41,575 bases of DNA from a virus: positions 1-41,575 of IMG/VR virus record IMGVR_UViG_3300036859_000167, one strand, 5' to 3'. This document shows, in pieces, positions 1-6,851 of this stretch. The notes beneath the pieces are model-generated. The model saw only the letters and a program-made list of their open reading frames with translations. It had not been told where the DNA came from and made no database searches. The translations under genes and the position numbers were made by a program. How positions within the stretch are numbered: position 1 is the first letter of the stretch; every line of letters starts with the position of its first letter.

Positions 1-127
1 GGCAAGGGCGCCAAGGGCGGCGACGTGATGACGAAGACCCATGCCGCCGGAGCCGCGTTCTCCTACGGTGCCCGCTATCTCCTGAAGATGATCTTCAACG
101 TCGCGGTTGGCGAGACCGATGATGACG
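1..127. repeat. Left copy of 127-bp terminal direct repeat
   Basis: Bases 1-127 are identical to 41449-41575, and the ERF reading frame continues in phase across the join. The repeat is best read as the overlap left when a circular assembly is written as a line, since 127 is a common largest k-mer in short-read assemblers. Its position inside a coding gene argues against a true terminal redundancy or cos site. The non-redundant genome is then 41,448 bp. Confidence 0.93.
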
Positions 128-354
128 GGAACAGTGCGTCTCGCGGCGGCGCGACCATCACCGAAGAGCAGATAGAAACGCTTCGGCTGGCGATCATGGA
201 AGCCGATATTCCGCTCGCCAAATTCTACAAGGTGATGAAGGTCGAGAACCTTGGCGAGTTGCCGGCCAACCGTTTCGAGGAAGCCAAAAAGCAGATCGAA
301 GAAGTTTTGGCGATGCGCGCGGCGAAACGCGCCAAGGTGGAGCAGCCGGCGTGA
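1..354 (+). CDS. erf: ERF-family single-strand annealing protein, C-terminal part
   Basis: This is the last 117 codons of the gene that begins at 41011; the reading frame enters at base 1 without a start codon. ERF proteins bind single-stranded DNA and anneal complementary strands during phage recombination and circularisation. The fragment holds the family's hallmark block, THAAGAAFSYGARYLLKMIF followed by the acidic ETDDDG stretch. The C-terminus is a charged helix rich in Lys, Arg and Ala. The stop overlaps the GTG start of the exonuclease gene (GTGA at 351-354), so the two are probably translationally coupled, as expected for an annealase/exonuclease pair. Joined across the circle the protein is 263 residues, close to the usual family size. 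Confidence 0.9.
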   Translation, partial: GKGAKGGDVMTKTHAAGAAFSYGARYLLKMIFNVAVGETDDDGNSASRGGATITEEQIETLRLAIMEADIPLAKFYKVMKVENLGELPANRFEEAKKQIEEVLAMRAAKRAKVEQPA

Positions 355-1028
355 CGCTCATCATCCACGATATGGAGCAAGGCACGCCCGAGTGGTTCGC
401 GGCGCGTGCTGGCAAGCCTACCGCGTCCGAGTTCGCGACTGTCATGGCGAAGGGCGAGGGCAAGACGCGCAAGACGTACATGCTCAAGCTTGCCGGCGAA
501 ATCCTAACCGGCGAGCCGATGGATAACTACTCCAACGCCAACATGGATCGTGGCAAGCGGCAAGAGGATGAAATCCGCGACCGCTACGCGCTACTGACCG
601 ACAGCGACCCGGTGCGTGTCGGGTTCATCGAGGACACCGACCTGAAGGCTGGCGCGTCTCCGGATGCGCTGGTCGGCAATGACGGACTGTTGGAAGTCAA
701 ATCTGCATTCGCTCACGTTCTCATCGACAAGATCATGCGCGGGACTTTCCCGGCGGAACACGTCGCCCAATGCCAGGGTGGCTTGTGGGTCGGCAAGCGC
801 GAGTGGATCGACATCGCAATCGGCTGCCCGAAGCTGCCGCCGTTCATCAAGCGCGCCTACCGCGATGAACCATACATCAAGAACATGGCCGGCGAAGTTG
901 CCCGCTTCAACGACGAGCTTGCCGAGACCGTCGAGCGCGTGCGCCGCTATGGACAGCCGGCCAGCGAAATCGTCAAGGCCGCCCTTCGCAAGTCGCTCGC
1001 CGACGAACCTCTCATCATGGCGGGTTGA
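351..1028 (+). CDS. YqaJ/lambda-type recombination exonuclease
   Basis: The predicted 225-residue protein belongs to the YqaJ/lambda exonuclease group of PD-(D/E)XK nucleases, which resect double-stranded ends to give the ssDNA used by the annealing protein. The motifs are in order: TPEWFAARAGKPTASEF near residues 12-28 (the R..G.TAS element), GASPDAL with Asp105, LLEVKS with Glu115 and Lys117 (the E-x-K core), and EHVAQCQGGLWV with Gln140/Gln142. No catalytic residue appears missing, and the length is normal. The start is GTG at 351, chosen because it forms a GTGA overlap with erf and because the TPEW motif begins only 12 residues in. It should act with ERF and NinB in the phage recombination pathway. 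Confidence 0.92.
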   Translation: MTLIIHDMEQGTPEWFAARAGKPTASEFATVMAKGEGKTRKTYMLKLAGEILTGEPMDNYSNANMDRGKRQEDEIRDRYALLTDSDPVRVGFIEDTDLKAGASPDALVGNDGLLEVKSAFAHVLIDKIMRGTFPAEHVAQCQGGLWVGKREWIDIAIGCPKLPPFIKRAYRDEPYIKNMAGEVARFNDELAETVERVRRYGQPASEIVKAALRKSLADEPLIMAG

Positions 1029-1030
1029 AA

Positions 1031-1459
1031 ATGTCTCGCGCTCTTGTCGTCATCAACACGAACGCCGACCGCCAGCGGGTATCCGCATGGGCTGCCAAAT
1101 CTCCGTGGGGAACGCGCGTCGAGTTCAAGGCGACAAAGCGCACGCTGGATCAGAACAGCCGCATGTGGGCGATGCTGACGGACATCGCGACCCAAGCCAC
1201 GCACATGGGCAAGCGGTACACGCCCGACCAGTGGAAGGTTCTTTTCATGGCCGCGTGTGGGAACGAGGTTCAGTTCCTGCCGAGCCTGGATGGGTCAACA
1301 TTCATCCCGTGGGGCCAGCGATCATCGGACCTGTCCAAACAGGAGATGACCGACCTGATTGAGTTCATGTTCGCATGGGGAGCCGAGCACGGCGTCACGT
1401 TCCATGAACCGGATGCACCCGCCCTCGCGACGCCAGAGCCGGAGCGCGAACCGGCATGA
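1031..1459 (+). CDS. ninB: NinB/Orf-family recombination mediator
   Basis: The 142-residue product matches the lambda NinB (Orf) family, which binds ssDNA and helps load the annealing protein in RecFOR-independent recombination. The family signature is clear: KRTLDQNSRMWAMLTDI near residues 38-54, then YTPDQWKVLFMAACG, FLPSLDG, and TDLIEFMFAWGAEHGV. The ATG at 1031 is preferred to an in-frame TTG at 1025. It lies 2 nt after the exonuclease stop (1026-1028). The stop overlaps the HNH start (ATGA at 1456-1459). The C-terminal tail is rich in Pro, Glu and Ala. ERF, exonuclease and NinB in a row form a complete phage recombination module. Confidence 0.88.
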   Translation: MSRALVVINTNADRQRVSAWAAKSPWGTRVEFKATKRTLDQNSRMWAMLTDIATQATHMGKRYTPDQWKVLFMAACGNEVQFLPSLDGSTFIPWGQRSSDLSKQEMTDLIEFMFAWGAEHGVTFHEPDAPALATPEPEREPA

Positions 1460-1827
1460 GAATAGAAATCGCAATGGGTCGGAGCGTGCAGGAGTGGGTT
1501 GGCGCGACGCCAGACGCCAAGCCGCCACCGAGCGTTCGTCTCCGCACCTTCGACCGCTACGACGGCTTTTGCTACCTGACCGGCCGCAAGATCAGAGCGG
1601 GCGACAAGTGGGAGCTTGAACACATCAAGAGCCTGCGCAACGGAGGCGAGAACCGTGAAAGCAATCTGGCGCCTGCGCTGGTCGATCCTCACAAGGAAAA
1701 GACGGCGCAAGAGCGGGACGAAGGCGCGAAGGCCGATCGCATTAGGAAGAAGCACTTGGGCCTGTACAGGTCACGGTCGCCGATGAACTGGCGGAAGCGC
1801 ACGGCCATCCTCCGGACACAGGAGTAG
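1456..1827 (+). CDS. HNH endonuclease domain protein
   Basis: This is a 123-residue protein with a compact HNH nuclease fold. The visible pattern is DGFCYLTGRKIRAGDKWELEHIKSLRNGG, with Cys39, Glu55-His56 as the first part of the motif, Asn70 in ESNLAP, and His79-Lys80 as the final part. Only one Cys is seen rather than a full Cys-x2-Cys zinc pair, so the fold may lack the structural zinc. It overlaps ninB by ATGA. In many siphoviruses an HNH gene sits beside the terminase and helps packaging, but here it lies in the recombination operon, so a role in recombination or in attacking competing DNA is more likely. That role is inference. Confidence 0.82.
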   Translation: MRIEIAMGRSVQEWVGATPDAKPPPSVRLRTFDRYDGFCYLTGRKIRAGDKWELEHIKSLRNGGENRESNLAPALVDPHKEKTAQERDEGAKADRIRKKHLGLYRSRSPMNWRKRTAILRTQE

Positions 1828-1829
1828 AC

Positions 1830-2141
1830 ATGGACAGCAGCGGCGGAAGGAAGTGGGCGAAGGGACCGTATCGGGTCTTTCTCGCGGACAACGGATTTCA
1901 CATAATCGGCATTGGCGACCGTAACGCCAAGGGCATCACCGATTGTGGATTTGGAGTATGGGGCGGTGGCGACGCGGAGTCTCTTGCCACCGCCAACCTC
2001 CTCGCCGCCGCTCCTGCACTTTTCGAAGCGCTGGAAGCTATCCACCGCGAACTCGTCCGGCAGGAGATCAACTTCGGCCCGCTGATTGCCGACGCTGAAG
2101 ACGCCCTCTCCCAAGCCTCTGGCAAGAGGGAAAGCCAATGA
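1830..2141 (+). CDS. Conserved-type small phage protein, unknown function
   Basis: The 103-residue product has an N-terminal beta-rich part (GPYRVFLADNGFHIIGIGD) and a C-terminal helical part starting with ESLATANLLAAAPALFEALEAI. The ANLLAAAPALxEAL helix is familiar from small early proteins of many phages, but no function is known to me. It starts 2 nt after the HNH stop and overlaps the next gene by 4 nt (ATGA at 2138-2141), so it is part of the same polycistronic transcript. No signal peptide or membrane segment is seen. Confidence 0.75.
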   Translation: MDSSGGRKWAKGPYRVFLADNGFHIIGIGDRNAKGITDCGFGVWGGGDAESLATANLLAAAPALFEALEAIHRELVRQEINFGPLIADAEDALSQASGKRESQ

Positions 2142-2392
2142 GCGGGGAGAAGGACGGGGGGCCCGCGTTCCCGCGCGGGCCGGTTGTCGCGACCGTCGGC
2201 GAGAAGTTCGTTGTTGATGCCGAATACGGCATGTCGCTCCGGGATTGGTTCGCGGGGCAGGCGCTGGCATCGCTCGCCCCGCTGGATCATTTCCCGACCA
2301 CGTATCAGAACGAGAAGCGCGATCAAATCGTTGCGCGCGCCGCATACATGTACGCCGACGCCATGCTTGCCGAAAGGTCGAAGCAATGGTGA
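2138..2392 (+). CDS. Small phage protein with GMSLRDWFAGQAL motif
   Basis: The predicted 84-residue product contains YGMSLRDWFAGQALASL, a pattern that recurs in small early phage proteins of unknown function, usually followed as here by a helix with AARAAYMYADAML. It is probably soluble. The start lies in the ATGA overlap with the gene before it, and its end overlaps the next start. I recognise the family pattern but not a biochemical role. Confidence 0.75.
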   Translation: MSGEKDGGPAFPRGPVVATVGEKFVVDAEYGMSLRDWFAGQALASLAPLDHFPTTYQNEKRDQIVARAAYMYADAMLAERSKQW

Positions 2393-2664
2393 CCAATCCC
2401 CCCGCGGCGGAAATGGTCGCGGACTGCATACCGCTGATCGACGGCTTGGACGGTAAGCCGATTATATCTCGGCGCGACGCCCTCGATATTGCGAACCGCA
2501 TCCTCACCGCCCTCGGCCTTGCGGATGGAAGCCATGTGATTGTGCCGGTCAATCCGACCGATGAAATGGTCGCTGCAGGACGCGCCGAACTAAAACATAG
2601 CCGCGCTACAGACGTCTACAGCGCCATGCTCCTCGCCGCCACCCAGGAGGCCAAGGATGCGTGA
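2386..2664 (+). CDS. Small phage protein, unknown function
   Basis: The 92-residue product begins MVTNPPAAEMVADCI. The ATG at 2386 is chosen because a purine-rich GAAAGG lies about 10 nt upstream and the start overlaps the preceding stop (2390-2392). A longer in-frame extension upstream reads as out-of-frame sequence of the previous gene. The motif NPTDEMVAAGRAEL near the middle occurs in several small phage proteins. The C-terminus, YSAMLLAATQEAK, looks helical. Function is unknown. Confidence 0.68.
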   Translation: MVTNPPAAEMVADCIPLIDGLDGKPIISRRDALDIANRILTALGLADGSHVIVPVNPTDEMVAAGRAELKHSRATDVYSAMLLAATQEAKDA

Positions 2665-2983
2665 GCTGATCGAACGGCTGGAGAAGGCGACGGGGAGCGA
2701 CGATGCGCTGAACGTCGATCTCTATGCAGAGTTTGGAGAGGGCTATCCGATAGCTCGCACGATAGCCGAGCGCCGCGTCGTTCCTGACTATACGGGCAGC
2801 ATCGACGCCGCAGTTGCTCTCGCAGAACGATTGGTCGGAGCGCGGTTCGGCGGATGGTGGGCCATTCTACACGACGGCGTTATCGAATTTGGCAAGACCT
2901 CGAAACCCTCGTCAGACCTTCCGCGGTTCATCCTGCTCGCATTGCTCCGCGCCCTCTCCGCGAAAGGCTCTCCCGATGTCTGA
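2657..2983 (+). CDS. Small phage protein, possible ABA-sandwich domain
   Basis: The 108-residue product starts MRELIERLEKATGSDDALN and contains PDYTGSIDAAVALAERL followed by a Trp-rich strand (FGGWWAILHDGVIEF). The order of a short N-terminal helix, a PxYTxSIDAAxxL element and a WW strand resembles small phage proteins annotated as 'phage ABA sandwich' domains. That assignment is by recalled pattern only. The C-terminal helix LPRFILLALLRAL would carry the last conserved segment. It overlaps both neighbours by a few bases, fitting operon translation. Confidence 0.68.
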   Translation: MRELIERLEKATGSDDALNVDLYAEFGEGYPIARTIAERRVVPDYTGSIDAAVALAERLVGARFGGWWAILHDGVIEFGKTSKPSSDLPRFILLALLRALSAKGSPDV

Positions 2984-3914
2984 CCCCACAGGACTGACGC
3001 TCGAAACGACGGACTGGGATAAACCCGAGCCGGTCACGCTCGACAAGGTTCGCGAGTGGCGAGCTGAGGCCGACAAGCTTCTGTGGGAAACGATGGAAGG
3101 CCCCTACAGCGTCATCGTCGCGCTAGCCGACTACATCCTCGCCATCCCGGCAGGAGCAGCGGAGGTGGAGGGGCTGGACGAACTCGACAAGTGGGACGCT
3201 CTGGTGTCGAAGGTGACGCAGCGCCCTTGGTCCGTGCATATACACAACGCCGAGACTTTCGGCGATGACGTGGCCCACGTAAGTGGCGCCCACGGTTGCG
3301 CCTTCCTTATGGCTCATGCCGGAGCGCAAAACATAAATCCCGGACGAGAGCACTATGTGTCGCGCAGCGAAGCTGAAAATGCTGCCACCTTCATCGTCGC
3401 CCTCGTCAACGCATACCCCCAACTCCGCGCCCTCCTTACTCGGCAAGCAGCCGAGATCGAGAGGCTGGGGAAGGAGCGGGATGAGGCGGCCGCTATGCTG
3501 CGCCAGCTTGAGCAGCCTCATTTGCCATCATGGTCCGATGAGGCAAAAGCAGATGCTATTGCCTGTGAAAAGAAACACGGCATCCGCGTCGTCTCGCAGG
3601 AGTTTTATGCGGCGGCGTTTCGCAAAGCTGGCATGGCCCTCAACGAACTCGAAGCCGCCGAGGCGGAAGCCTCCCGTCTGCGGGCGAAGGTCGAGGAGGC
3701 GGCAAAAGCGTTCGACAACATCGCTGGCGGCACTTCAAACGGCTCGTTGGCAGAGCACGCCGGGCACATCGAAGCCTACGCAAAAGCACGCGCCGCATGG
3801 CTGCGGGCCAGTCTGGACGCCTCGCACGCTGCCATAAATGCGCTTGCTGCGATTCCGCCGAGCCAGTTCGTCGCCTCTTCCCGTTCCCCGTCACCGAAGG
3901 AAGGGGACGCGTGA
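2976..3914 (+). CDS. Phage protein with central coiled coil, unknown function
   Basis: The 312-residue product has no catalytic motif I recognise. Residues 1-60 are acidic and helical. A middle segment (HIHNAETFGDDVAHVSGAHG) is followed by SRSEAENAATFIVALVNAYPQLRALL, a pattern often seen in early proteins built from Ead/Ea22-like pieces. Long helices rich in Ala, Glu and Arg then follow, including AEIERLGKERDEAAAMLRQL, which should form a coiled coil. The ATG at 2976 is inside the end of the previous gene, and the longer frame upstream is a shadow. The modular, repeat-like build is typical of Ea22-like accessory proteins, but that is only a resemblance. Confidence 0.7.
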   Translation: MSDPTGLTLETTDWDKPEPVTLDKVREWRAEADKLLWETMEGPYSVIVALADYILAIPAGAAEVEGLDELDKWDALVSKVTQRPWSVHIHNAETFGDDVAHVSGAHGCAFLMAHAGAQNINPGREHYVSRSEAENAATFIVALVNAYPQLRALLTRQAAEIERLGKERDEAAAMLRQLEQPHLPSWSDEAKADAIACEKKHGIRVVSQEFYAAAFRKAGMALNELEAAEAEASRLRAKVEEAAKAFDNIAGGTSNGSLAEHAGHIEAYAKARAAWLRASLDASHAAINALAAIPPSQFVASSRSPSPKEGDA

Positions 3915-4288
3915 TGGGGGAGCCGGTCAGGTTGCAACTCTCACGGCGCAAGGGGTTCTCGCTTCAGGCGCTGTCGATCGCTACGAACGGGCTGGCGGCG
4001 GTCAACGTGGCGCGACCGTCGATGTGGGGCAATCCGTGGCGTGCAAAGGAAGCGCAATCTGCGGGATACGCCGACGGCCAAAAAATGGCCGTCTATGCGT
4101 TTCGCTGCTGGCTTGCCGGCGACCCGGCATGGAAGACTGGCGACCCCGACGTTTCGCGGGACCTAATCCTGTGTAACACGCCCTCTCTCCACGGCAGAAA
4201 CCTCGCTTGTTGGTGCAAGCCCGGAGAGCCCTGTCACGCCGACGTTCTGCTTGAACTCGCCAACCCCACCCCCTCCGGGGACAGGTGA
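3914..4288 (+). CDS. DUF4326 domain protein
   Basis: The 124-residue product carries the marks of DUF4326: an N-terminal RPSMWGNPW element near residues 33-41, a middle segment with YAFRCWLAG, and the terminal LACWCKPGEPCHADVLLELAN block with Cys-Trp-Cys and Cys-His. The Cys and His residues suggest a metal site or redox-sensitive fold, although the biochemical role of the family is not established. The ATG at 3914 overlaps the previous stop by one base (TGATG), with GTG at 3911 as an alternative. It sits directly before the excisionase-like gene and is transcribed with it. Confidence 0.85.
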   Translation: MGEPVRLQLSRRKGFSLQALSIATNGLAAVNVARPSMWGNPWRAKEAQSAGYADGQKMAVYAFRCWLAGDPAWKTGDPDVSRDLILCNTPSLHGRNLACWCKPGEPCHADVLLELANPTPSGDR

Positions 4289-4530
4289 GAGCCGTGGGGG
4301 GAGAACAACGCGGCCTTTCGCGCCCCGATGCTGCGGCCTATTGCGGCCTGACGCCAGCGGCGTTTGACGATTGGGTCCGTCGCGGTCTCGTTCCGCCCGC
4401 TATCCCCGGAACCCACAGGTGGGATCGCAAGGCCATCGACGCCGCGCTGGACAAGGCCAGCGGGCTCCTGCCGACATCGCTTTCCGCTTACGACAAGTGG
4501 AAGGCGGGGAAGCATGCGAATGCATCTTAG
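4285..4530 (+). CDS. Excisionase-like small winged-helix protein
   Basis: The 81-residue basic protein has a MerR/Xis-like helix-turn-helix: SRPDAAAYCGLTPAAFDDWVRRGLVPPAIPGTHRWDRKAIDAAL. The pattern of HTH, then the wing sequence PAIPGTHRWD, then a helix is typical of AlpA/excisionase-type proteins. It starts with GTG at 4285, overlapping the DUF4326 stop, and its 3' end overlaps the integrase start by 17 nt (4514-4530). Position immediately upstream of int supports a role as recombination directionality factor, bending attachment-site DNA for excision. No direct sequence evidence proves excisionase activity. Confidence 0.75.
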   Translation: MRAVGGEQRGLSRPDAAAYCGLTPAAFDDWVRRGLVPPAIPGTHRWDRKAIDAALDKASGLLPTSLSAYDKWKAGKHANAS

Positions 4531-5551
4531 GGGCGTCCACCAGGTCAAGAAGCGGCTGGCGGACGGAACGGTCCAGACCTATCGCTACGCTTGGCGGGGA
4601 GGCCCACGGCTGGCTTCGGCGCCGGGCACGCCGGAGATTGTCGCCGAATACGCTGCGGCCGTCACAGCCCGCCGCCAGCGCCACACAGAGGACGTTGCCG
4701 CGCTGGTGTCTGAGTATCGCGCCAGCAGCGAATATCTGACCCGGCGGGACCGCACCCGGCGCGACTATGGCCGGTATCTGCGCATGATCGAGGAGAAGTT
4801 TGGCGACCTGCCGATTGCAGCTCTCGCGGACTCGCGCGTGCGGCAGGACTTCAAGGCTTGGCGGGACACGATGATCGCCACGCCGCGCAAGGCCGATCTG
4901 CTTTGGGCCGTGCTGTCCCGCGTCATGTCGGTCGCCAAGGACAACGGCCGGATTGCGGAGAACCCATGCCTGCGGGGCGGGAAACTCTACACCGCCGACC
5001 GAAGCGATGCGATATGGACCGAGGACATGATTGCGACGGTGCGGACCCACTTCCCGAAACACCTGCGGCACGTTTTCATCCTGGCGCTGGAAACCGGCCA
5101 ACGGCAGGGTGACGTGCTGCTTTTGCCGTGGTCCGCCTATGACGGCAACCGGATCAGAATGCGCCAGTCGAAGACGCGGCGGCGCGTGTCGATCCCGGCA
5201 ACCGCGGCGCTGAAGGCGGAGATAGCCACCATTCCGCGCCACGGCCCGATCATGCTGACCAGCACGGACAAGCGCCCTTGGACCGGAGACGGTTTCCGGG
5301 CGTCGTGGGGGCGGGCGTGCAAAGCGGCCGGGATAGAGGGGGTGACGTTTCACGACGCGCGCGGATCGGCCGTGACGCGGCTGGCGGAGGCTGGCTGCAC
5401 GTCCGCGGAAATCGCCACGATCACAGGGCACTCGCTCCGCGACGTGGAAGCGATCCTTGATGCGCACTACCTCAGCCGGACGGATGCGCTGGGGGACAGC
5501 GCCATCGCCAAGCTGGATCGGAAAGAAGCGGGAACGAAATCGGTAAAATGA
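4514..5551 (+). CDS. int: Tyrosine-recombinase integrase
   Basis: The 345-residue integrase should catalyse site-specific integration and excision between attP and the host tRNA-Lys gene. Residues 1-50 form a basic arm-binding region and residues 60-150 a SAM-like core-binding domain. The catalytic domain has the full set: Arg197 (ETGQRQGD), Lys220 (RQSKTRR), His280 and Arg283 (TFHDARGSAVT), His306 (ITGHS) and nucleophile Tyr319 (DAHYLSRTD). The ATG at 4514 is used, because the longer frame upstream is a shadow of the excisionase gene. It is the last gene of the rightward early operon and is followed within 60 nt by attP. No degradation is visible, so the phage should be able to integrate. 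Confidence 0.95.
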   Translation: MRMHLRGVHQVKKRLADGTVQTYRYAWRGGPRLASAPGTPEIVAEYAAAVTARRQRHTEDVAALVSEYRASSEYLTRRDRTRRDYGRYLRMIEEKFGDLPIAALADSRVRQDFKAWRDTMIATPRKADLLWAVLSRVMSVAKDNGRIAENPCLRGGKLYTADRSDAIWTEDMIATVRTHFPKHLRHVFILALETGQRQGDVLLLPWSAYDGNRIRMRQSKTRRRVSIPATAALKAEIATIPRHGPIMLTSTDKRPWTGDGFRASWGRACKAAGIEGVTFHDARGSAVTRLAEAGCTSAEIATITGHSLRDVEAILDAHYLSRTDALGDSAIAKLDRKEAGTKSVK

Positions 5552-5611
5552 CCTGTAAACCGACCATTACAGTGATAGTATCCGAAGGCGTCGGAACGTA
5601 GCGTTTTGTAG

Positions 5612-5657
5612 TGGTGGGTGCGACAGGGATCGAACCTGTGACCCGCTGATTAAGAGT
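5612..5657 (-). other. attP: attP core: 3' half of tRNA-Lys(CTT)
   Basis: Read on the minus strand, this stretch is the 3' part of a tRNA-Lys gene: the anticodon loop CTCTTAA with anticodon CTT, the 3' anticodon-stem strand, the variable region, an intact T-arm (CAGGTTCGATCCCTG), the acceptor 3' strand and CCA. The D-arm and 5' acceptor strand are absent, so it is not a working tRNA gene. It lies 60 nt after int, which is the classical arrangement for an attP core identical to the 3' end of the target tRNA gene. Identity with the tRNA consensus seems to break at about 5657. TGTAAT motifs occur in opposite orientation on the two sides (5566-5571 and 5668-5673), as do CTGTAA/TTACAG at 5553-5572. 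These could be arm-type integrase sites, which is inference. Confidence 0.85.
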
Positions 5658-5725
5658 CACGTTTCATTGTAATCTTTGCAGGCGCTTAGCGCACAAACTT
5701 CCCGATTCGATGAGGGTCAATATCA

Positions 5726-6259
5726 ATGCGTTACGGGCGAAATGTAAACCAGATGGGCTGGGTCTATTTCCTGTTTCTGACCAATCCCGGCGAGACCGAG
5801 GAAGAGGCCGGGACGTTCCCCGGCTACATGAAGATTGGCTTCACAACCAACCCGAACGACCGATTCTACAACCTGAAAACATCGACGCCCTTCCACTTGG
5901 AGTTGGAGGCGATGTTTCCCGGCACGGAACAGGATGAACGTGACCTGCACAAGCGACTTGCCAAACACCGCGCCCGGCGTGAGTGGTTCCGCCTGACTGA
6001 CGAACTGGACGACTTTGTGGGCGACCTACAGGACGCACAGACCATGCTGACGATGCTTCACGACGGCGAGGAAGGCTATGAGCCCACGCTGAATGAGTGC
6101 CTTGCGTTCGAGAACCCGCGTGAAGCGCTCGACGCATTCTTCCGCGGCGCCAACATGCTGGGCCTCACGCCCGCGGGGTTGGAGCACCTGTATCCGTCCC
6201 CGTCTCCGGTCATGGGAAAGGGCGAGCTTGGTCTTCCGGGGAGAGAAGGAGTAGGTTAG
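5726..6259 (+). CDS. T5orf172/Mug113 (GIY-YIG superfamily) protein
   Basis: The 177-residue protein matches the T5orf172 domain, a branch of the GIY-YIG nuclease superfamily. It has VYFLFLTNPGE (the first strand, in place of the GIY strand), FPGYMKIGFTTNPNDRFYNLKT at about 31-52 (the K-I-G strand plus an R/N-R helix), ELEAMFPGTEQDERDLHKRLAKHR with His75 and His81, and REWFRLTDEL at 85-94. The family is found alone or fused in phage and bacterial proteins and is thought to cut or bind DNA. It is the first gene past attP, so in the prophage it lies at the extreme end, a common place for accessory genes. GAGGG at 5713-5717 is a possible ribosome-binding site. The C-terminal 70 residues are unique to me. 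Confidence 0.83.
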   Translation: MRYGRNVNQMGWVYFLFLTNPGETEEEAGTFPGYMKIGFTTNPNDRFYNLKTSTPFHLELEAMFPGTEQDERDLHKRLAKHRARREWFRLTDELDDFVGDLQDAQTMLTMLHDGEEGYEPTLNECLAFENPREALDAFFRGANMLGLTPAGLEHLYPSPSPVMGKGELGLPGREGVG

Positions 6260-6261
6260 CG
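6239..6261 (+). repeat. 23-bp direct repeat carrying a ribosome-binding site (copy 1)
   Basis: A 23-bp block beginning GGGAGAGAAGGAGTAGG is repeated exactly at 6523-6545. Each copy spans the stop region of one gene and contains the AGGAG that should serve the next start codon (6263 and 6548). A shared exact translation-initiation block in front of two neighbouring small genes suggests a local duplication. Confidence 0.9.
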
Positions 6262-6262
6262 A

Positions 6263-6523
6263 ATGGAGAACACACCGATGGAAGCTGCTCAGACCAAGCC
6301 CTCAAAGGCCGCAATCGCTGCCGTCAACATTTGCTTTCTGGTCGTCATGGGCCTTGCCATATGGGGGATATGGACGGGCCTCGATGCGATGAGGGAGTGG
6401 CACCGCGCGGGCATCGTGTCCGCCAAGCAGGATTGTATCACACGCGGCGGGCTTGTCACCGAACAGTTCGGCGGCTTTGGCGGAGACTCTCAATGGCAGT
6501 GTGAGCACCCGACGAAGTTCTAG
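6263..6523 (+). CDS. Small single-pass membrane protein
   Basis: The 86-residue product has a short polar N-terminus, one strong hydrophobic segment at about residues 19-41 (IAAVNICFLVVMGLAIWGIW), and a soluble tail with two Cys residues (DCITRGG and QCEHPTKF). It is likely to be anchored in the inner membrane with the Cys-containing tail outside, where a disulfide could form. The ribosome-binding site is the AGGAG of the 23-bp repeat. Function is unknown. Position in the accessory block beside attP would fit a lysogen-expressed gene. Confidence 0.7.
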   Translation: MENTPMEAAQTKPSKAAIAAVNICFLVVMGLAIWGIWTGLDAMREWHRAGIVSAKQDCITRGGLVTEQFGGFGGDSQWQCEHPTKF

Positions 6524-6545
6524 GGAGAGAAGGAGTAGGTTAGCG
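6523..6545 (+). repeat. 23-bp direct repeat carrying a ribosome-binding site (copy 2)
   Basis: This is the second exact copy of the block at 6239-6261. It begins on the last base of the previous stop codon and ends two bases before the ATG at 6548. Confidence 0.9.
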
Positions 6546-6547
6546 GG

Positions 6548-6775
6548 ATGGCCACGCAAGAACAGATCAACGCTTGGTTCGATTGGCGCGAGCGCATGAA
6601 CCGGCGACACCGCACGATGACCTACGCCGAGTATGTCATTTGGTGCCGAGGCGGCGATTTGATTTCAGACCCGACTTGCAATAACGGCCTCGGGGGCGGC
6701 GTCACCATCACGCTTGATCCACCATCAGTGATAGGCAAGGTGGACGGTTGGGAGGAACCGCCTTCGCTCGCCTAA
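6548..6775 (+). CDS. Small protein, unknown function
   Basis: The 75-residue product begins MATQEQINAWFDWRERMNRRHRTM, a basic, aromatic helix, followed by a Gly-rich middle and a short C-terminus. The ribosome-binding site is the AGGAG of the second 23-bp repeat. No membrane segment or known motif is seen. It ends just before the minus-strand terminator, and its transcript may end in the same hairpin region. Confidence 0.6.
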   Translation: MATQEQINAWFDWRERMNRRHRTMTYAEYVIWCRGGDLISDPTCNNGLGGGVTITLDPPSVIGKVDGWEEPPSLA

Positions 6776-6779
6776 AACG

Positions 6780-6810
6780 AAAAAGGCCCAGCCACTTTCG
6801 GAGCCGGGCC
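6780..6810 (-). terminator. Intrinsic terminator of the leftward late/lysis operon
   Basis: On the minus strand the sequence folds as GGCCC-GC(7-12 nt loop)GC-GGGCC and is followed by TTTTT. It lies about 40 nt beyond the stop of the last minus-strand gene (6852), between convergent gene blocks. The plus strand has no T-run after the hairpin, so termination is mainly for leftward transcription. Confidence 0.8.
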
Positions 6811-6851
6811 AGTTATCTCCGGCGGCAAGCGACTGCATCACCAGAGCAGAA

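Noticed and set aside
1-127. True terminal redundancy of virion DNA
   Set aside because: The repeat lies within erf and its length equals a standard assembler k-mer; circular closure restores the gene.
5612-5657. Functional tRNA-Lys gene
   Set aside because: The 5' acceptor strand, the D-arm and part of the anticodon stem are missing, so only the attachment-site half is present.
5472-5660. Minus-strand open frame beginning MTLNQRVTGSIPVAPT
   Set aside because: The peptide is the usual false translation of a tRNA 3' half; the DNA is the attP core, not a gene.
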